From JBDTSW01 sp963807385 (lineage in GTDB: Bacteria; Actinomycetota; Thermoleophilia; Solirubrobacterales; 70-9): a stretch of 64,000 nucleotides of DNA. Where the stretch lies: positions 620,001-684,000 of the forward strand of contig CAWEBQ010000003.1 in NCBI GenBank assembly GCA_963807385.1, read 5' to 3'. Shown in pieces: positions 1 through 8,500 of the stretch; the first letter of the stretch is position 1; each line of letters starts with the position of its first letter. The notes below the pieces were generated by a model. It made no database searches. It saw only the letters and a list, made by a program, of their open reading frames with translations, and was not told where the DNA came from. The position numbers were made by a program, and so were the translations under genes.

Positions 1-1
1 G

Positions 2-730
2 CTTTTGCCCGAGGACTGCGAGCTGGTCGCGATCACCAGCGATCCCGACGAGGCGGCGCGGGCGCCCATGGGGGACGCGATCGTCGCCGACGTCGGGCTC
101 GCGCTCGAAGCGCTGCTGGCCGAGGTGGGCTCGTCCGGGCGCGAGGCGCCCGCCGCGCGCCCCGAGGCCGAGGACGTGCCCGAGACCGATCCGCTCAGTC
201 CCACGAGCGTCTACTCCGTGCTCGCGGACCTGTTCCCGGCGGACGGAATCGTGGTGCTGGAGGCGCCATCCAGCACGCTCGCCCTACGCAACCAGATGCG
301 CCTGTCGGCCCCAGGGAGCTACTACTTCGGGGCCGGCGGTGGCCTCGGGTTCGGCCTCGCTGCGGCGATCGGAGTCCAGCTCGCCGAGCCCGACCGCCAG
401 GTGGTATGCGTGCTCGGCGAGGGCTCCGCCCAGTACGCAATCCAGGGGCTGTGGACCGCCGCCGCGTACGAGGTGCCGGTGAAGTTCCTGATCGCGCGAA
501 ACGACGAATACGCGATCCTCAAGTGGTTCGCCGGACTCGAGGGCGTTACCGGCGCCCCCGCGCTCGACCTCCCGGCGCTGGAGTGCGCCAGCCTCGCCGA
601 GGCCTACGGCGTGCCCGCAGCCCGGGCGGCGGGCAGGGACGAGCTCCACAGCGCGCTCTCGGACGCGCTCGCCGCCGAGGGACCGCGTCTCGTCGAGGTC
701 CCGGTCGAACCCGGGATGGCGCTGGCCTAG
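2..730 (+). CDS. Benzoylformate decarboxylase-like ThDP enzyme, C-terminal part (5' truncated)
   Basis: The reading frame is open to the left edge, so only the last ~242 residues are present: the end of the central domain and the C-terminal thiamine-diphosphate-binding domain. The stretch GEGSAQYAIQGLWTAAAYEV followed by NDEYAILKWFAG closely resembles the ThDP/Mg site region of benzoylformate decarboxylase (GDGS...N...LRWFAG). The family decarboxylates 2-oxo acids such as benzoylformate to the aldehyde in the cytoplasm. Oddity: the classic GDG metal motif reads GEG. The stop lies four bases before the next gene, a FAD/Fe-S 2-hydroxyacid dehydrogenase, so the two are probably co-transcribed. 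Substrate cannot be fixed because the N-terminal catalytic residues are outside the window; other 2-oxoacid decarboxylases remain possible. Confidence 0.8.
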   Translation, partial: LLPEDCELVAITSDPDEAARAPMGDAIVADVGLALEALLAEVGSSGREAPAARPEAEDVPETDPLSPTSVYSVLADLFPADGIVVLEAPSSTLALRNQMRLSAPGSYYFGAGGGLGFGLAAAIGVQLAEPDRQVVCVLGEGSAQYAIQGLWTAAAYEVPVKFLIARNDEYAILKWFAGLEGVTGAPALDLPALECASLAEAYGVPAARAAGRDELHSALSDALAAEGPRLVEVPVEPGMALA

Positions 731-734
731 GCCG

Positions 735-3638
735 ATGCCGCCGGCGCTGGGAGCGGCGCGGATCGGCCGGCCACCGGGCGAGCCGACCGCCGACCGGGCG
801 CCGGATTGGGTCGCCACCGGCACCCCCGAGCCGCTGCGCACCCAGTTGGTCGAGCGCCTCGGCGCGGACCGCGTCCTGACCCGCGCGCTCGACCTCGTGC
901 GCTACGCCTCCGACGCCAGTCCCTACCGCTACATCCCGCGCGCGGTGGTGATGGCCCAGGACGCCGAGGATCTCGCCGCGGTGCTCGCGTTCGGGCGCGA
1001 GCACGAGGTGCCGGTGACGTTCCGCTCGGGCGGCACCAGCCTGAACGGGCAGGCTCAAAGCGACGGCATCCTCGTGGATGTCCGCCGGCACTGGGGCGGG
1101 ATCGAGGTGCTCGACGACGGAAGGCGCTGCCGGGTTCGCCCCGGCACCGTGCTCGGCCACGCCAACCGCGTGCTGGCGCCACACGGGCGGAAGCTGGGGC
1201 CCGACCCAGCCTCGACCGACGCGGCAACCGTCGGCGGGGTGGTTGCCAACAACTCCGGGGGCATGCGCTGCGGGGTGGTGCGGGACTCCTACGCCACGGT
1301 CACGTCCATGAGGCTGGCGCTCGCGTCCGGCACCGTGATTGACACCGCGGCGAAGGGCGCAGAGGAAGAGTTCGCCCGCCTCGAGCCGAAGCTCGCCGCC
1401 GGCCTGGCCGAGATCCGCGACGAGCTGCGCGGCGACGCCGAGCTCAGCGAGCGGGTGCGGCGCAAGTTCGCAGTCAAGAACACGATGGGCTATCGCCTCT
1501 GCGCCTTCCTGGACGCGGATACGCCGCTGGAGATCTTTCGCCGGCTCGTGGTCGGCTCGGAGGGCACGCTCGCCTTCATCGCGGAGGTGACGTTCGACAC
1601 CGTCCCGCTCCCACGGCACACCACCGTCTCGTGGCTTCACTTCCCCAGCATCGACGCGGCGGTGTCACCGGTGCCCGACCTGGTCAAGGCGGGTGCGACC
1701 GCAGTGGAGCTGATGGTGGCTCCCGCTTTGATCGTCGCCTCGCACAACGTCCCGGGCGCCCCCGAGCACTGGCAGGAGCTGCCGGGCGAATCCGCGGCGC
1801 TGCTGGTCGAGTTCGGCGCGGATGAGCCCGGCGAGCTGGACGACGCGGAGGCCGTGGCGAGCTCCGTGCTCGAGGGGCTAGAGCTGCTTCGCCCGCCCGA
1901 CTTCACCCGCGAAGCGGAGGCGATCGAGGTGGCCTGGCGGGTGCGCGAGGGGATGTTCGGGCTGATCGGGAAGCTGCGCCCGCCGGGCACCGCCCTGATC
2001 ACGGAGGACGTCTGCGTGACCCCGGATCGGATCGCGGAGGCCTCGGCGGACGTGCAGGCCCTGTTGGGGGAGCACGGCTTTCTCACCGGCGTCGCGGGCC
2101 ACGCCTCCGCCGGGAACCTGCACTTCACCCTCACCCCCGACCTCGCCAAGGAGGACGACCGCGCCCGGTACGAGGCGTTCATGGAGAGGCTGGTCGAGCT
2201 GATCGTCAGCAAGTACGACGGATCGCTCAAGGCGGAGCACGGAACCGGGCTCAACATGGCGCCCTACCTCGAGCGCGAGTGGGGTGCCAAGGCGACGGCG
2301 ATGATGTGGCGGATCAAGGCCCTCGCCGATCCCGATGGGGTGCTTGCCCCCGGCGTCATCCTCAACCGCGATCCGGGCGTGCATCTGCGCAATCTGCAAT
2401 CCACGCCGCCCATCGAGGAGGAGGCCACCACCTGCGTCGAGTGCGGCATGTGCGAGCCGGCGTGCCCCTCCCGCAACGCCACCACGACGCCCCGCCAGCG
2501 GATCCTGCTGCGCAGGGAGATGGCTCGCCAGCCGGAGGGATCGCCCGTGTTCGAGGCGCTGCTCAGCGAGTTCGAGGGTGACGGCATCCGCACGTGCGCG
2601 ACCGACGGCAGCTGCGCTCCGGCGTGCCCGCTCGCCATCGACACGGGGAAGCTGATCAAGGGGTTCCGCGCCGAGCAGACTACGCCCCACGGTGAGCGGC
2701 TCGGGGAGGCGGCCGCCCGCAACTGGGCGGGAATCGAGCGCGCCGCGCGGCTTGGGCTTCGCGGCGGCGGGCTGGCGGGACCTCGGGTCACGGACGCGAT
2801 GTCGCGGGCTGCCCGCAGGCTCGGCGGCGATGAGCTTGTCCCGCGCTGGCCTCCGACGATGCCGCCACCCGCCCGGGCGTCCCTTCCCACCACGTCGCGG
2901 GAGGGCGCGGCCGCCGTGTACATGCCGGCCTGCATCAACCGCATCTTCGGGACCGCCCGCGGGCAGCCCGGCCCGCCGCTGCCACAGGCGCTGGCGGACG
3001 TCTCGGCCCGCGCGGGCCTTGCGGTCTGGATCCCGGATGACGTGGCCGGGAACTGCTGCGCGACGCCGTGGAGCTCGAAGGGGTACCGGCGGGGGCACGG
3101 TGTGATGGCGAGGCACGTCGCGGAGTCCGTGGTGCGGTGGACCGACGACGGCGCCCTGCCCCTGGTGGTCGACGCGAGCTCGTGCGCGCAGGGCCTGCTG
3201 CACGAGGTCGCGGGCGAGCTAGGCGACGAGCCTCTGGAGCGCTATCGGCGCGTCGAGGTTCTCGACTCGGTCGAGTGGGCCCACGACCGGCTCTTGCCGG
3301 CGCTGACGGTTTCCCGCAGGGTCGGCTCGGTGGCGGTGCACCCGACCTGCTCGGTGGCGCAGATGGGCACGGCCGCCAAGCTGGACGCGATCGCTGCGGA
3401 GCTCGCGGAAGAGGTCGTCGTTCCGGCGGCGGCGGGCTGCTGCGGGATGGCGGGCGACCGCGGCCTGCTCCACCCGGAACTGCCGGCCTCGGCGCTGCGT
3501 GACGAGGCTGCCGAGCTCGAAGGGCGGACCTTCGACGCCCACCTCTCCAGCAACCGAACCTGCGAGATCGGTCTCCACCAGGAGACCGGTCTGCCGTTCG
3601 AGTCGTTCGTGCTGCTGCTCGAGCGGCTCACTCGCTAG
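735..3638 (+). CDS. FAD-linked oxidase with C-terminal Fe-S/CCG domains (D-lactate dehydrogenase/GlcD-GlpC fusion type)
   Basis: This 967-residue protein joins an FAD_binding_4/FAD-oxidase C half (about residues 30-540, with RSGGTSLNGQ and NNSGGMRCG typical of the FAD site) to a ferredoxin-like segment. That segment has two cysteine clusters, CVECGMCEPACP near residue 567 and CATDGSCAPACP near 621. Cysteine-rich CCG-type domains follow (GNCCATPWSSKG, AAAGCCGMAGDRG). The architecture is that of quinone-linked D-2-hydroxyacid dehydrogenases of the Dld/YdiJ type, which oxidise D-lactate or related hydroxyacids and pass electrons through Fe-S centres to the membrane pool. It follows the ThDP decarboxylase by 4 nt, so a hydroxyacid-to-oxoacid-to-aldehyde route is an attractive inference. 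Its 3' end overlaps the convergent VOC gene by 11 bp. A start a few codons downstream is possible. Confidence 0.85.
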   Translation: MPPALGAARIGRPPGEPTADRAPDWVATGTPEPLRTQLVERLGADRVLTRALDLVRYASDASPYRYIPRAVVMAQDAEDLAAVLAFGREHEVPVTFRSGGTSLNGQAQSDGILVDVRRHWGGIEVLDDGRRCRVRPGTVLGHANRVLAPHGRKLGPDPASTDAATVGGVVANNSGGMRCGVVRDSYATVTSMRLALASGTVIDTAAKGAEEEFARLEPKLAAGLAEIRDELRGDAELSERVRRKFAVKNTMGYRLCAFLDADTPLEIFRRLVVGSEGTLAFIAEVTFDTVPLPRHTTVSWLHFPSIDAAVSPVPDLVKAGATAVELMVAPALIVASHNVPGAPEHWQELPGESAALLVEFGADEPGELDDAEAVASSVLEGLELLRPPDFTREAEAIEVAWRVREGMFGLIGKLRPPGTALITEDVCVTPDRIAEASADVQALLGEHGFLTGVAGHASAGNLHFTLTPDLAKEDDRARYEAFMERLVELIVSKYDGSLKAEHGTGLNMAPYLEREWGAKATAMMWRIKALADPDGVLAPGVILNRDPGVHLRNLQSTPPIEEEATTCVECGMCEPACPSRNATTTPRQRILLRREMARQPEGSPVFEALLSEFEGDGIRTCATDGSCAPACPLAIDTGKLIKGFRAEQTTPHGERLGEAAARNWAGIERAARLGLRGGGLAGPRVTDAMSRAARRLGGDELVPRWPPTMPPPARASLPTTSREGAAAVYMPACINRIFGTARGQPGPPLPQALADVSARAGLAVWIPDDVAGNCCATPWSSKGYRRGHGVMARHVAESVVRWTDDGALPLVVDASSCAQGLLHEVAGELGDEPLERYRRVEVLDSVEWAHDRLLPALTVSRRVGSVAVHPTCSVAQMGTAAKLDAIAAELAEEVVVPAAAGCCGMAGDRGLLHPELPASALRDEAAELEGRTFDAHLSSNRTCEIGLHQETGLPFESFVLLLERLTR

Positions 3639-4491
3639 CGCGGATCACGACCACGTTCGAGCTGGGGTCGGCGACCCGAAGCGTCCCCTCCACGCGCTCG
3701 ACCACCGCGCCCGCCGCCTCGAGGCGGGCGGCGATGGTCTCCAGCTCCGCCGCCTCCGGCACCGCCACCTCGAAGCTCTCGAGCCCCAGGCTCCCCGGCT
3801 CCGGCGACGGCGCGCCTTCGCCCGCCCAGGTGTTGAGCCCCAGGTGATGGTGGTAGCCGCCGGCGGCCACGAACAGCGCTCCCGGGTACGAGCGGACCAT
3901 GGGCTCGAAGCCGAGGGCTCGGCAGTAGAACGCGTCCGAATCGTCAAGGTCCGCAACGTTCAGGTGGACGTGGCCCATCCGAGTGCCCACGGCCAACGGC
4001 CCGGCGGCGTCCCCCTCGGCGCCGATCGCCGCCAGATCCAGCGGGAGGCTGTCCATGGCCACCTCGCCGTTGGCCTCGCGCCACTCGCCTCTCGCGCGGT
4101 CGCGGTAGATCTCGATGCCGTTGCCCTCGGGATCCCGGGTGTAGAGCGCCTCGCTTACGAGGTGGTCCGAGGCGCCCGTTAGCCCCCAGTCGGCCTGCGC
4201 CATGCGCCGCAGTGCGCATCCCAGGCGTGCACGATCAGGCACGAGGATCGCGAGATGGAAGAGCCCGGTCGTGCGCGGCGGACGTGGCGGCGCCCCCGGC
4301 GCCGAGGCGAGCTCGACCAGACCCTGCCCATCAACTCCCAATCGGGCCTGCCCCGGGGCCGATTCGAGCGTCTCCAGCCCAATCACGCGCTCGTAAAAGT
4401 CGCGTGCGGCGCCGAGATCCGCCACGCGAAGGCGCACCGCCCCCATTGCCGTGCCCGGATCGATCGTCGGTTTAGCCATTCGCTTGAGCAC
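3628..4491 (-). CDS. VOC-family dioxygenase, two-domain (CatE/YwbC-like)
   Basis: The 287-residue protein has two tandem vicinal-oxygen-chelate modules. The first carries GLFHLAILVPD and GNGIEIYRDR, supplying the usual His and Glu metal ligands. The second begins MGHVHLNVADL and continues with GYHHHLGLNTW. The family includes catechol-2,3-dioxygenase-like ring-cleavage enzymes and glyoxalases that bind a divalent metal, usually Fe(II). Proximity to a benzoylformate-decarboxylase-like gene hints at aromatic catabolism, but the gene is on the opposite strand and convergent, so this is only suggestive. The start could be the outer ATG or MAKPT four codons in. Substrate is unknown. Confidence 0.75.
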   Translation of the reverse strand: MLKRMAKPTIDPGTAMGAVRLRVADLGAARDFYERVIGLETLESAPGQARLGVDGQGLVELASAPGAPPRPPRTTGLFHLAILVPDRARLGCALRRMAQADWGLTGASDHLVSEALYTRDPEGNGIEIYRDRARGEWREANGEVAMDSLPLDLAAIGAEGDAAGPLAVGTRMGHVHLNVADLDDSDAFYCRALGFEPMVRSYPGALFVAAGGYHHHLGLNTWAGEGAPSPEPGSLGLESFEVAVPEAAELETIAARLEAAGAVVERVEGTLRVADPSSNVVVIRASE

Positions 4492-4605
4492 GCACGATAT
4501 TCCCTGCTGAGCGCGGGCAACACTTCCTTAACGAGAGATCCCTTGAGTTAATGGTCTGCAGGCGTAACCTTTGCCGCGAAACGCCGTTTTGAGGAGATGG
4601 AAGGG

Positions 4606-5784
4606 ATGCCGACAGCGACCACAGCAGCCCCGCCCCGGGCCTCGCTGGCGCCCCTGCCGAGCCTGGAGGATGCGGACCTGGTGAGGCGCGCGCGCGACGG
4701 CGACGAGCTTGCGTTCGAGGAGATCGTCCGGCGTTATCGCCAGCCGCTGATCCGCTACAGCGCCCGGCACGTCGGCCAGGCCAACGCCGAAGACATCACC
4801 CAGCACGCCCTCGCCAAGGCCGCCAGCCACCTCCGCGACGACCCTCGTCCGATCCACCTCCGCGCCTGGCTCTACCGCGTGGCTCACAACGCAGCGATCA
4901 ACATGAGGACGCGCAAGGACTTCGGCCACGAGGAACTCAGCCTCGAGATCGACGGAGTGCCGCAGCCTCCGGAGCTTGCGGCGCAGCGCAACGAGGTCCG
5001 CGAGGTCGTCTCCGAGCTCGATCGCCTCCCGGACCGCCAGCGCACGGCCCTGCTGCTGAGCGTCTTCGAGGGACTGGGCTACGACGAGATCGCCGCCCGG
5101 CTCGACACATCTCCCAACTCCGTCCGCGCCCTCCTCTCGCGCGCCCGGGTTCACCTGCGCAAGGCGGCCGCCGCGATCGCCCCGCTCCCGCTGCTTCACG
5201 TCCTGCTCAAGAAGGCATCCGCCCTTTCCGGTCTCGGCGGCTCGAGCCAGGGCACGCTCGCGGCGGGTGGAGGCATGGTCCAGGCCAAGCTGGTGGCGGT
5301 CGCCGCCACCACGGTCGTCGCCGGCGCGGCCACCGCCGGGCGCGCTACCTCGGGCGAGCATGACCCGGTCGCATCAGGCCAGGCGCCGGTTCCGGCGCTG
5401 GTCGCTGCCACACCGGTGCCGCAGGGGGCCGTTCCGCATCTGGCGGATGACCTGATTCCGCACGTGGCGGCCCCCAAGCCGGCCAGGCCGGCCCCCGCCC
5501 GGCCGCCAGCAGCCAGGGAAGCGCCGCCCGTTGAGCCGCCGCCGGTCGCCGCGGAGCCCGTGGTGCCGGAGCCCTCCCCGGCGCCGCCGCCGGCGCCAAT
5601 CGAGGAGACCCCAATCAGCAGCTCCGCGGGTGGCTCGACGCCGGGCACTCCGAAGGAGGAGGACGAGCTGCAGCCGGCCCCGTTGCCCGCCGACGGCAAC
5701 AGCCCGGGCGGCGGGAACCCGCCCGGCGGCGGCTACGTAGATCCACCCCCGCCGCCACCAGTGGCGGGCTCCGGACAGCAGTAG
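4606..5784 (+). CDS. ECF-type RNA polymerase sigma factor with transmembrane and Pro-rich C-terminal extension
   Basis: Sigma-70 region 2 spans about residues 25-105 (FEEIVRRYRQPLIRY, LRAWLYRVAHNAAINMRTR). Region 4 spans about 135-190 (LPDRQRTALLLSVFEGLGY, then DEIAARL and NSVRALLSRARVHLRK). This is the promoter-recognition core of extracytoplasmic-function sigma factors. Unusually, roughly 190 residues follow: one hydrophobic segment near 225-247 and then a long Pro/Ala-rich tail predicted to be disordered. The sequence GAGGAG sits 9 nt before the ATG chosen here; another ATG nine bases upstream would leave no spacer. No separate anti-sigma gene is visible nearby, so the tail may act in cis as a tether or sensor (inference). 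Confidence 0.82.
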   Translation: MPTATTAAPPRASLAPLPSLEDADLVRRARDGDELAFEEIVRRYRQPLIRYSARHVGQANAEDITQHALAKAASHLRDDPRPIHLRAWLYRVAHNAAINMRTRKDFGHEELSLEIDGVPQPPELAAQRNEVREVVSELDRLPDRQRTALLLSVFEGLGYDEIAARLDTSPNSVRALLSRARVHLRKAAAAIAPLPLLHVLLKKASALSGLGGSSQGTLAAGGGMVQAKLVAVAATTVVAGAATAGRATSGEHDPVASGQAPVPALVAATPVPQGAVPHLADDLIPHVAAPKPARPAPARPPAAREAPPVEPPPVAAEPVVPEPSPAPPPAPIEETPISSSAGGSTPGTPKEEDELQPAPLPADGNSPGGGNPPGGGYVDPPPPPPVAGSGQQ

Positions 5785-6008
5785 CGACCGCGCCGACAAC
5801 ATCTCGCGTGCGATTTGGCGATTCGCCGGTTTTATGGGCACAGTGGGGTTGCCGACCACCCGGCAGGGGACGGGCGGCGACCGGGCCCGGTCGAGGGGCC
5901 GCGCACCGCAGGGGTGCGCGAAGACCGGCCCGGTCGCCGAGCCGCCCGTCCGCGGTTAGGGCGTAGGATTGCGCCGCCCGCTGTCGCTTCCCTGAGAGAG
6001 GTCATCAC
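5785..6008. other. Intergenic region with large hairpin, between sigma-factor gene and ABC operon
   Basis: This 224-nt gap holds no plausible gene. It contains a small palindrome GGCGATTCGCC near 5818, the large nested inverted repeat described separately (5869-5950), and a possible -10 hexamer TAGGAT at about 5965. That hexamer could serve the substrate-binding-protein gene at 6009. GAGAGAGG just before 6009 is the likely ribosome-binding site. Confidence 0.5.
5869..5950. terminator. Nested inverted repeat, possible terminator of the sigma-factor gene
   Basis: GACGGGCGGC (5869-5878) pairs with GCCGCCCGTC (5941-5950). Inside, GACCGGGCC-type arms pair again, and the tip is a 7-bp stem GCGCACC/GGTGCGC (5901-5907/5913-5919) with a 5-nt loop. 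No T-tract follows on either strand, so intrinsic termination in the classical sense is uncertain. A cruciform or structured RNA is an alternative. Confidence 0.45.
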
Positions 6009-6875
6009 GTGTCTCATCTCCGCTTCCCGCTCCTGCTCGCGCTCGCGCTCGCCGCCTTCTCGGCCGGGTGCGGCGACGACGATGCCTCATCGGACTCCTC
6101 GTCGGAGGAGGCGTCCGTGTCCCTCGACGACTGCACCCCCGACAAGCTCAAGACGGTGGCCGACGACACGCTGACCGTTGCCACGGACAACCCCCCCTTC
6201 CCGCCCTACTTCGAGGACGATGACCCCACCAACGGCGAGGGCTTCGAGAGCGCCGTCGCGTACGCCATCGCGAAGACGCTTGGCTACCAGGAGGCCGAAG
6301 TGAAGTGGGTGGTCGAGCCGTTCAACTCCTCCTACGCGCCCGGGCCGAAGGACTTCGACTTCGACGTCAACCAGATCTCGATCACGCCCAAGCGTGCTCA
6401 GCAGGTCGACTTCTCGGTGCCCTACTACAAGGCCAAGCAGGCCGCCGTGGCGCTGAAGAGCTCCGACGCGGCGGACGCGGCCTCACTGGCCGACCTCGCG
6501 GACGCCAAGATCGGCGTCCAGATCGGGACGACCAGCCTCGAGGCGGTGGAGTCGTCGATCCAGCCGACCGAGGATCCACAGGTCTTCGATACCTCCAACG
6601 ACGTCGTCTCGGCGCTCAAGAACGAGCAGGTGGACGTCATCGTCGTGGACGTTCCGACGGCCTTCTACCTCACGGCGGTCCAGGTGCCCGAGGCGACGAC
6701 CGTGGGGCAGTTCGAGGCTCCGGGAGGCGACGAGTGGGGCGCGTTGCTCGAGAGGGACTCCGCGCTCACCGACTGCGTCTCGGCGGCGATCACGGAGCTC
6801 TCCGACTCCGGCGAGCTGGCCGGGATCGAGCAGGAGTGGATCGCCGACAAGACCGACGCGCCGGTCATCGAGTAG
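6009..6875 (+). CDS. Amino-acid ABC transporter substrate-binding lipoprotein (SBP family 3)
   Basis: A GTG start gives a lipoprotein signal peptide ending in the lipobox FSAGC at about residue 21, followed by an acidic linker. The mature part is a type II periplasmic binding fold. LTVATDNPPFPPYFEDDDP, GFESAVAYAIAKTLGY and FDVNQISITPKRAQQVDFS are hallmarks of family 3 proteins that bind polar amino acids. At 288 residues it is a normal size. It is anchored outside the membrane and delivers ligand to the permease encoded 30 nt downstream. The exact amino acid cannot be read from the sequence. Confidence 0.9.
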   Translation: MSHLRFPLLLALALAAFSAGCGDDDASSDSSSEEASVSLDDCTPDKLKTVADDTLTVATDNPPFPPYFEDDDPTNGEGFESAVAYAIAKTLGYQEAEVKWVVEPFNSSYAPGPKDFDFDVNQISITPKRAQQVDFSVPYYKAKQAAVALKSSDAADAASLADLADAKIGVQIGTTSLEAVESSIQPTEDPQVFDTSNDVVSALKNEQVDVIVVDVPTAFYLTAVQVPEATTVGQFEAPGGDEWGALLERDSALTDCVSAAITELSDSGELAGIEQEWIADKTDAPVIE

Positions 6876-6905
6876 CCCGATAGCACGACGCGGGGCCCGC
6901 GACAC

Positions 6906-7751
6906 ATGAGCGATCGCCGAGCCGAGCGGGAGGCGGAGAGGCGGCGGCGTGACCGCCGCGGGCAGGTGGTCGCGGGCGTGTCCACGGTCGTGGTGCTGGG
7001 CGGGATCGCGGCGCTCATCCTCACCAGCCCGGGGTGGCCGGTGGTCCGGGATTCCTTCTTCGACTACGACGTCTTCACCGAGTCGTTCCCGGACATCCTC
7101 AAGGCGTTCTGGCTCGATGTGAAGGTGTTCCTCGTGGTCGAGGTGGCCGTGCTGATCCTCGGGCTGTTGGTGGCTCTTGTCCGGACCCTCAAAGCCCCCG
7201 CTCTGTTCCCGGTGCGGATCCTGGCCGTCGTCTACACCGACCTTTTCAGGGGGATCCCGACCATCCTCCTCGTCTATCTGGTCGGCTTCGGCGTGCCCGC
7301 CCTGGCCGTTGCCACCGAGGGCGGAAGCACGCCGCTCTCATGGCTCCCGACCGAGCCCGTGCTTCTCGGCGGCATCGCCCTGGCGCTGTCCTATGGGGCC
7401 TACGTGGCGGAGGTGTACCGGGCCGGGCTCAACTCGGTCCACCGCGGCCAGCGTGACGCGGCGCTGGCCGTCGGGCTCACCGAGACCCAGGCTCTGCGGC
7501 ACGTGATCGTCCCGCAGGCCGTCCGGCGCGTCTGGCCGCCGCTGCTCAATGACTTCATCGCGCTGCAGAAGGACGTCGCCCTGCTCGGCATCCTCGGGGT
7601 GGTCGAGGCGTTCCGCCAGGCCCAGATCGACGCCTCGACCGACTTCAACTACACGCCGATGGTGGCCGCGGCCATGCTCTACCTCTGCATCACCATCCCG
7701 ATGGCCCGCGCCCTCGACCACTGGGCGCCCGGCGCCTACGCCGCCCGCTGA
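6906..7751 (+). CDS. Amino-acid ABC transporter permease
   Basis: A membrane protein of 281 residues in the HisM/GlnP family. It has a basic N-terminus, about five hydrophobic segments, and the EAA coupling loop near residues 165-215 (GQRDAALAVGLTETQALRHV, then VPQAVRRVWPPLLNDFI), which docks to the ATPase. It is the middle gene of a three-gene operon. Its TGA shares one base with the ATG of the ATPase gene, suggesting translational coupling. As it is the only permease gene, the transporter is probably a homodimer in the membrane. Confidence 0.9.
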   Translation: MSDRRAEREAERRRRDRRGQVVAGVSTVVVLGGIAALILTSPGWPVVRDSFFDYDVFTESFPDILKAFWLDVKVFLVVEVAVLILGLLVALVRTLKAPALFPVRILAVVYTDLFRGIPTILLVYLVGFGVPALAVATEGGSTPLSWLPTEPVLLGGIALALSYGAYVAEVYRAGLNSVHRGQRDAALAVGLTETQALRHVIVPQAVRRVWPPLLNDFIALQKDVALLGILGVVEAFRQAQIDASTDFNYTPMVAAAMLYLCITIPMARALDHWAPGAYAAR

Positions 7752-8500
7752 TGTCCACGCCCGTGATCGAGATCCAGGGCGTCACCAAGGCCTTCGGCGA
7801 GAACGAGGTTCTGAAGGGGATCGACCTCGCGGTCGGCGAGCATGAGGCTGTCGCCCTGATCGGCGCGTCGGGGTCCGGCAAGTCCACGCTGCTGCGCTGC
7901 ATCGACCTCCTCGAGGAGGTCGATGACGGCGACATCCTGCTCGACGGCGAGGTCATCACCGACCCGTCAGTGGAGGAGGTGGAGGTGCGCCGGCGGCTCG
8001 GATTGGTGTTCCAGGCGTACAACCTCTTCCCCCACCTGAGCGTGCTCGAGAACGTCGTCCTCGGGATCACCAAAGCGCACGGGGTCGATGGCCGCGCCGC
8101 CGAGGAAAGCGCGCGAGCCCTGCTGGCTCGCTTCGGCCTGTCCGGGCGTGAGGACGAGAACCCGGACCGACTCTCGGGCGGTCAGCAGCAGCGGGTCGCG
8201 ATCGCCCGGGCGTTCGCCGCCAGGCCGCGCGCGATGCTGCTGGACGAGGTCACGAGCGCCCTCGACCCGGAGCTCGTCGGGGAGGTGCTCGAGGCCGTCC
8301 GCGATCTCAAGGCCGAGGGCGTGACGATGCTGCTCGCCACGCACGAGATGGGATTCGCACGCGAGGTGGCCGACCGCGTCGGGTTTCTGCACGAGGGCCA
8401 GCTAGTCGAGCTCGGTCCGCCCGAGCGGGTGCTCGAGGCGCCGGAGCGGCCGGAGACGCAGCGATTCCTGCGCAGACTGCTCGACGCCGGCCGCCTCTAG
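7751..8500 (+). CDS. Amino-acid ABC transporter ATP-binding protein
   Basis: The 249-residue protein has all nucleotide-binding motifs: Walker A GASGSGKSTLL near residue 37, the Q-loop region, signature LSGGQQQRVAIARA near 140, Walker B AMLLDEVTSALDPE near 160, and a switch His in LLATHEMGFA. This matches the GlnQ/HisP class that energises polar amino-acid uptake. It overlaps the permease stop by one base and ends convergently against the phospholipase-like gene, sharing 4 bp. Confidence 0.92.
   Translation: MSTPVIEIQGVTKAFGENEVLKGIDLAVGEHEAVALIGASGSGKSTLLRCIDLLEEVDDGDILLDGEVITDPSVEEVEVRRRLGLVFQAYNLFPHLSVLENVVLGITKAHGVDGRAAEESARALLARFGLSGREDENPDRLSGGQQQRVAIARAFAARPRAMLLDEVTSALDPELVGEVLEAVRDLKAEGVTMLLATHEMGFAREVADRVGFLHEGQLVELGPPERVLEAPERPETQRFLRRLLDAGRL

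Noticed and set aside
5869..5950. Considered as an amino-acid riboswitch for the ABC operon
   Set aside because: It matches no glycine, lysine or glutamine motif that I know, and the likely -10 of the operon (about 5965) lies downstream of it.
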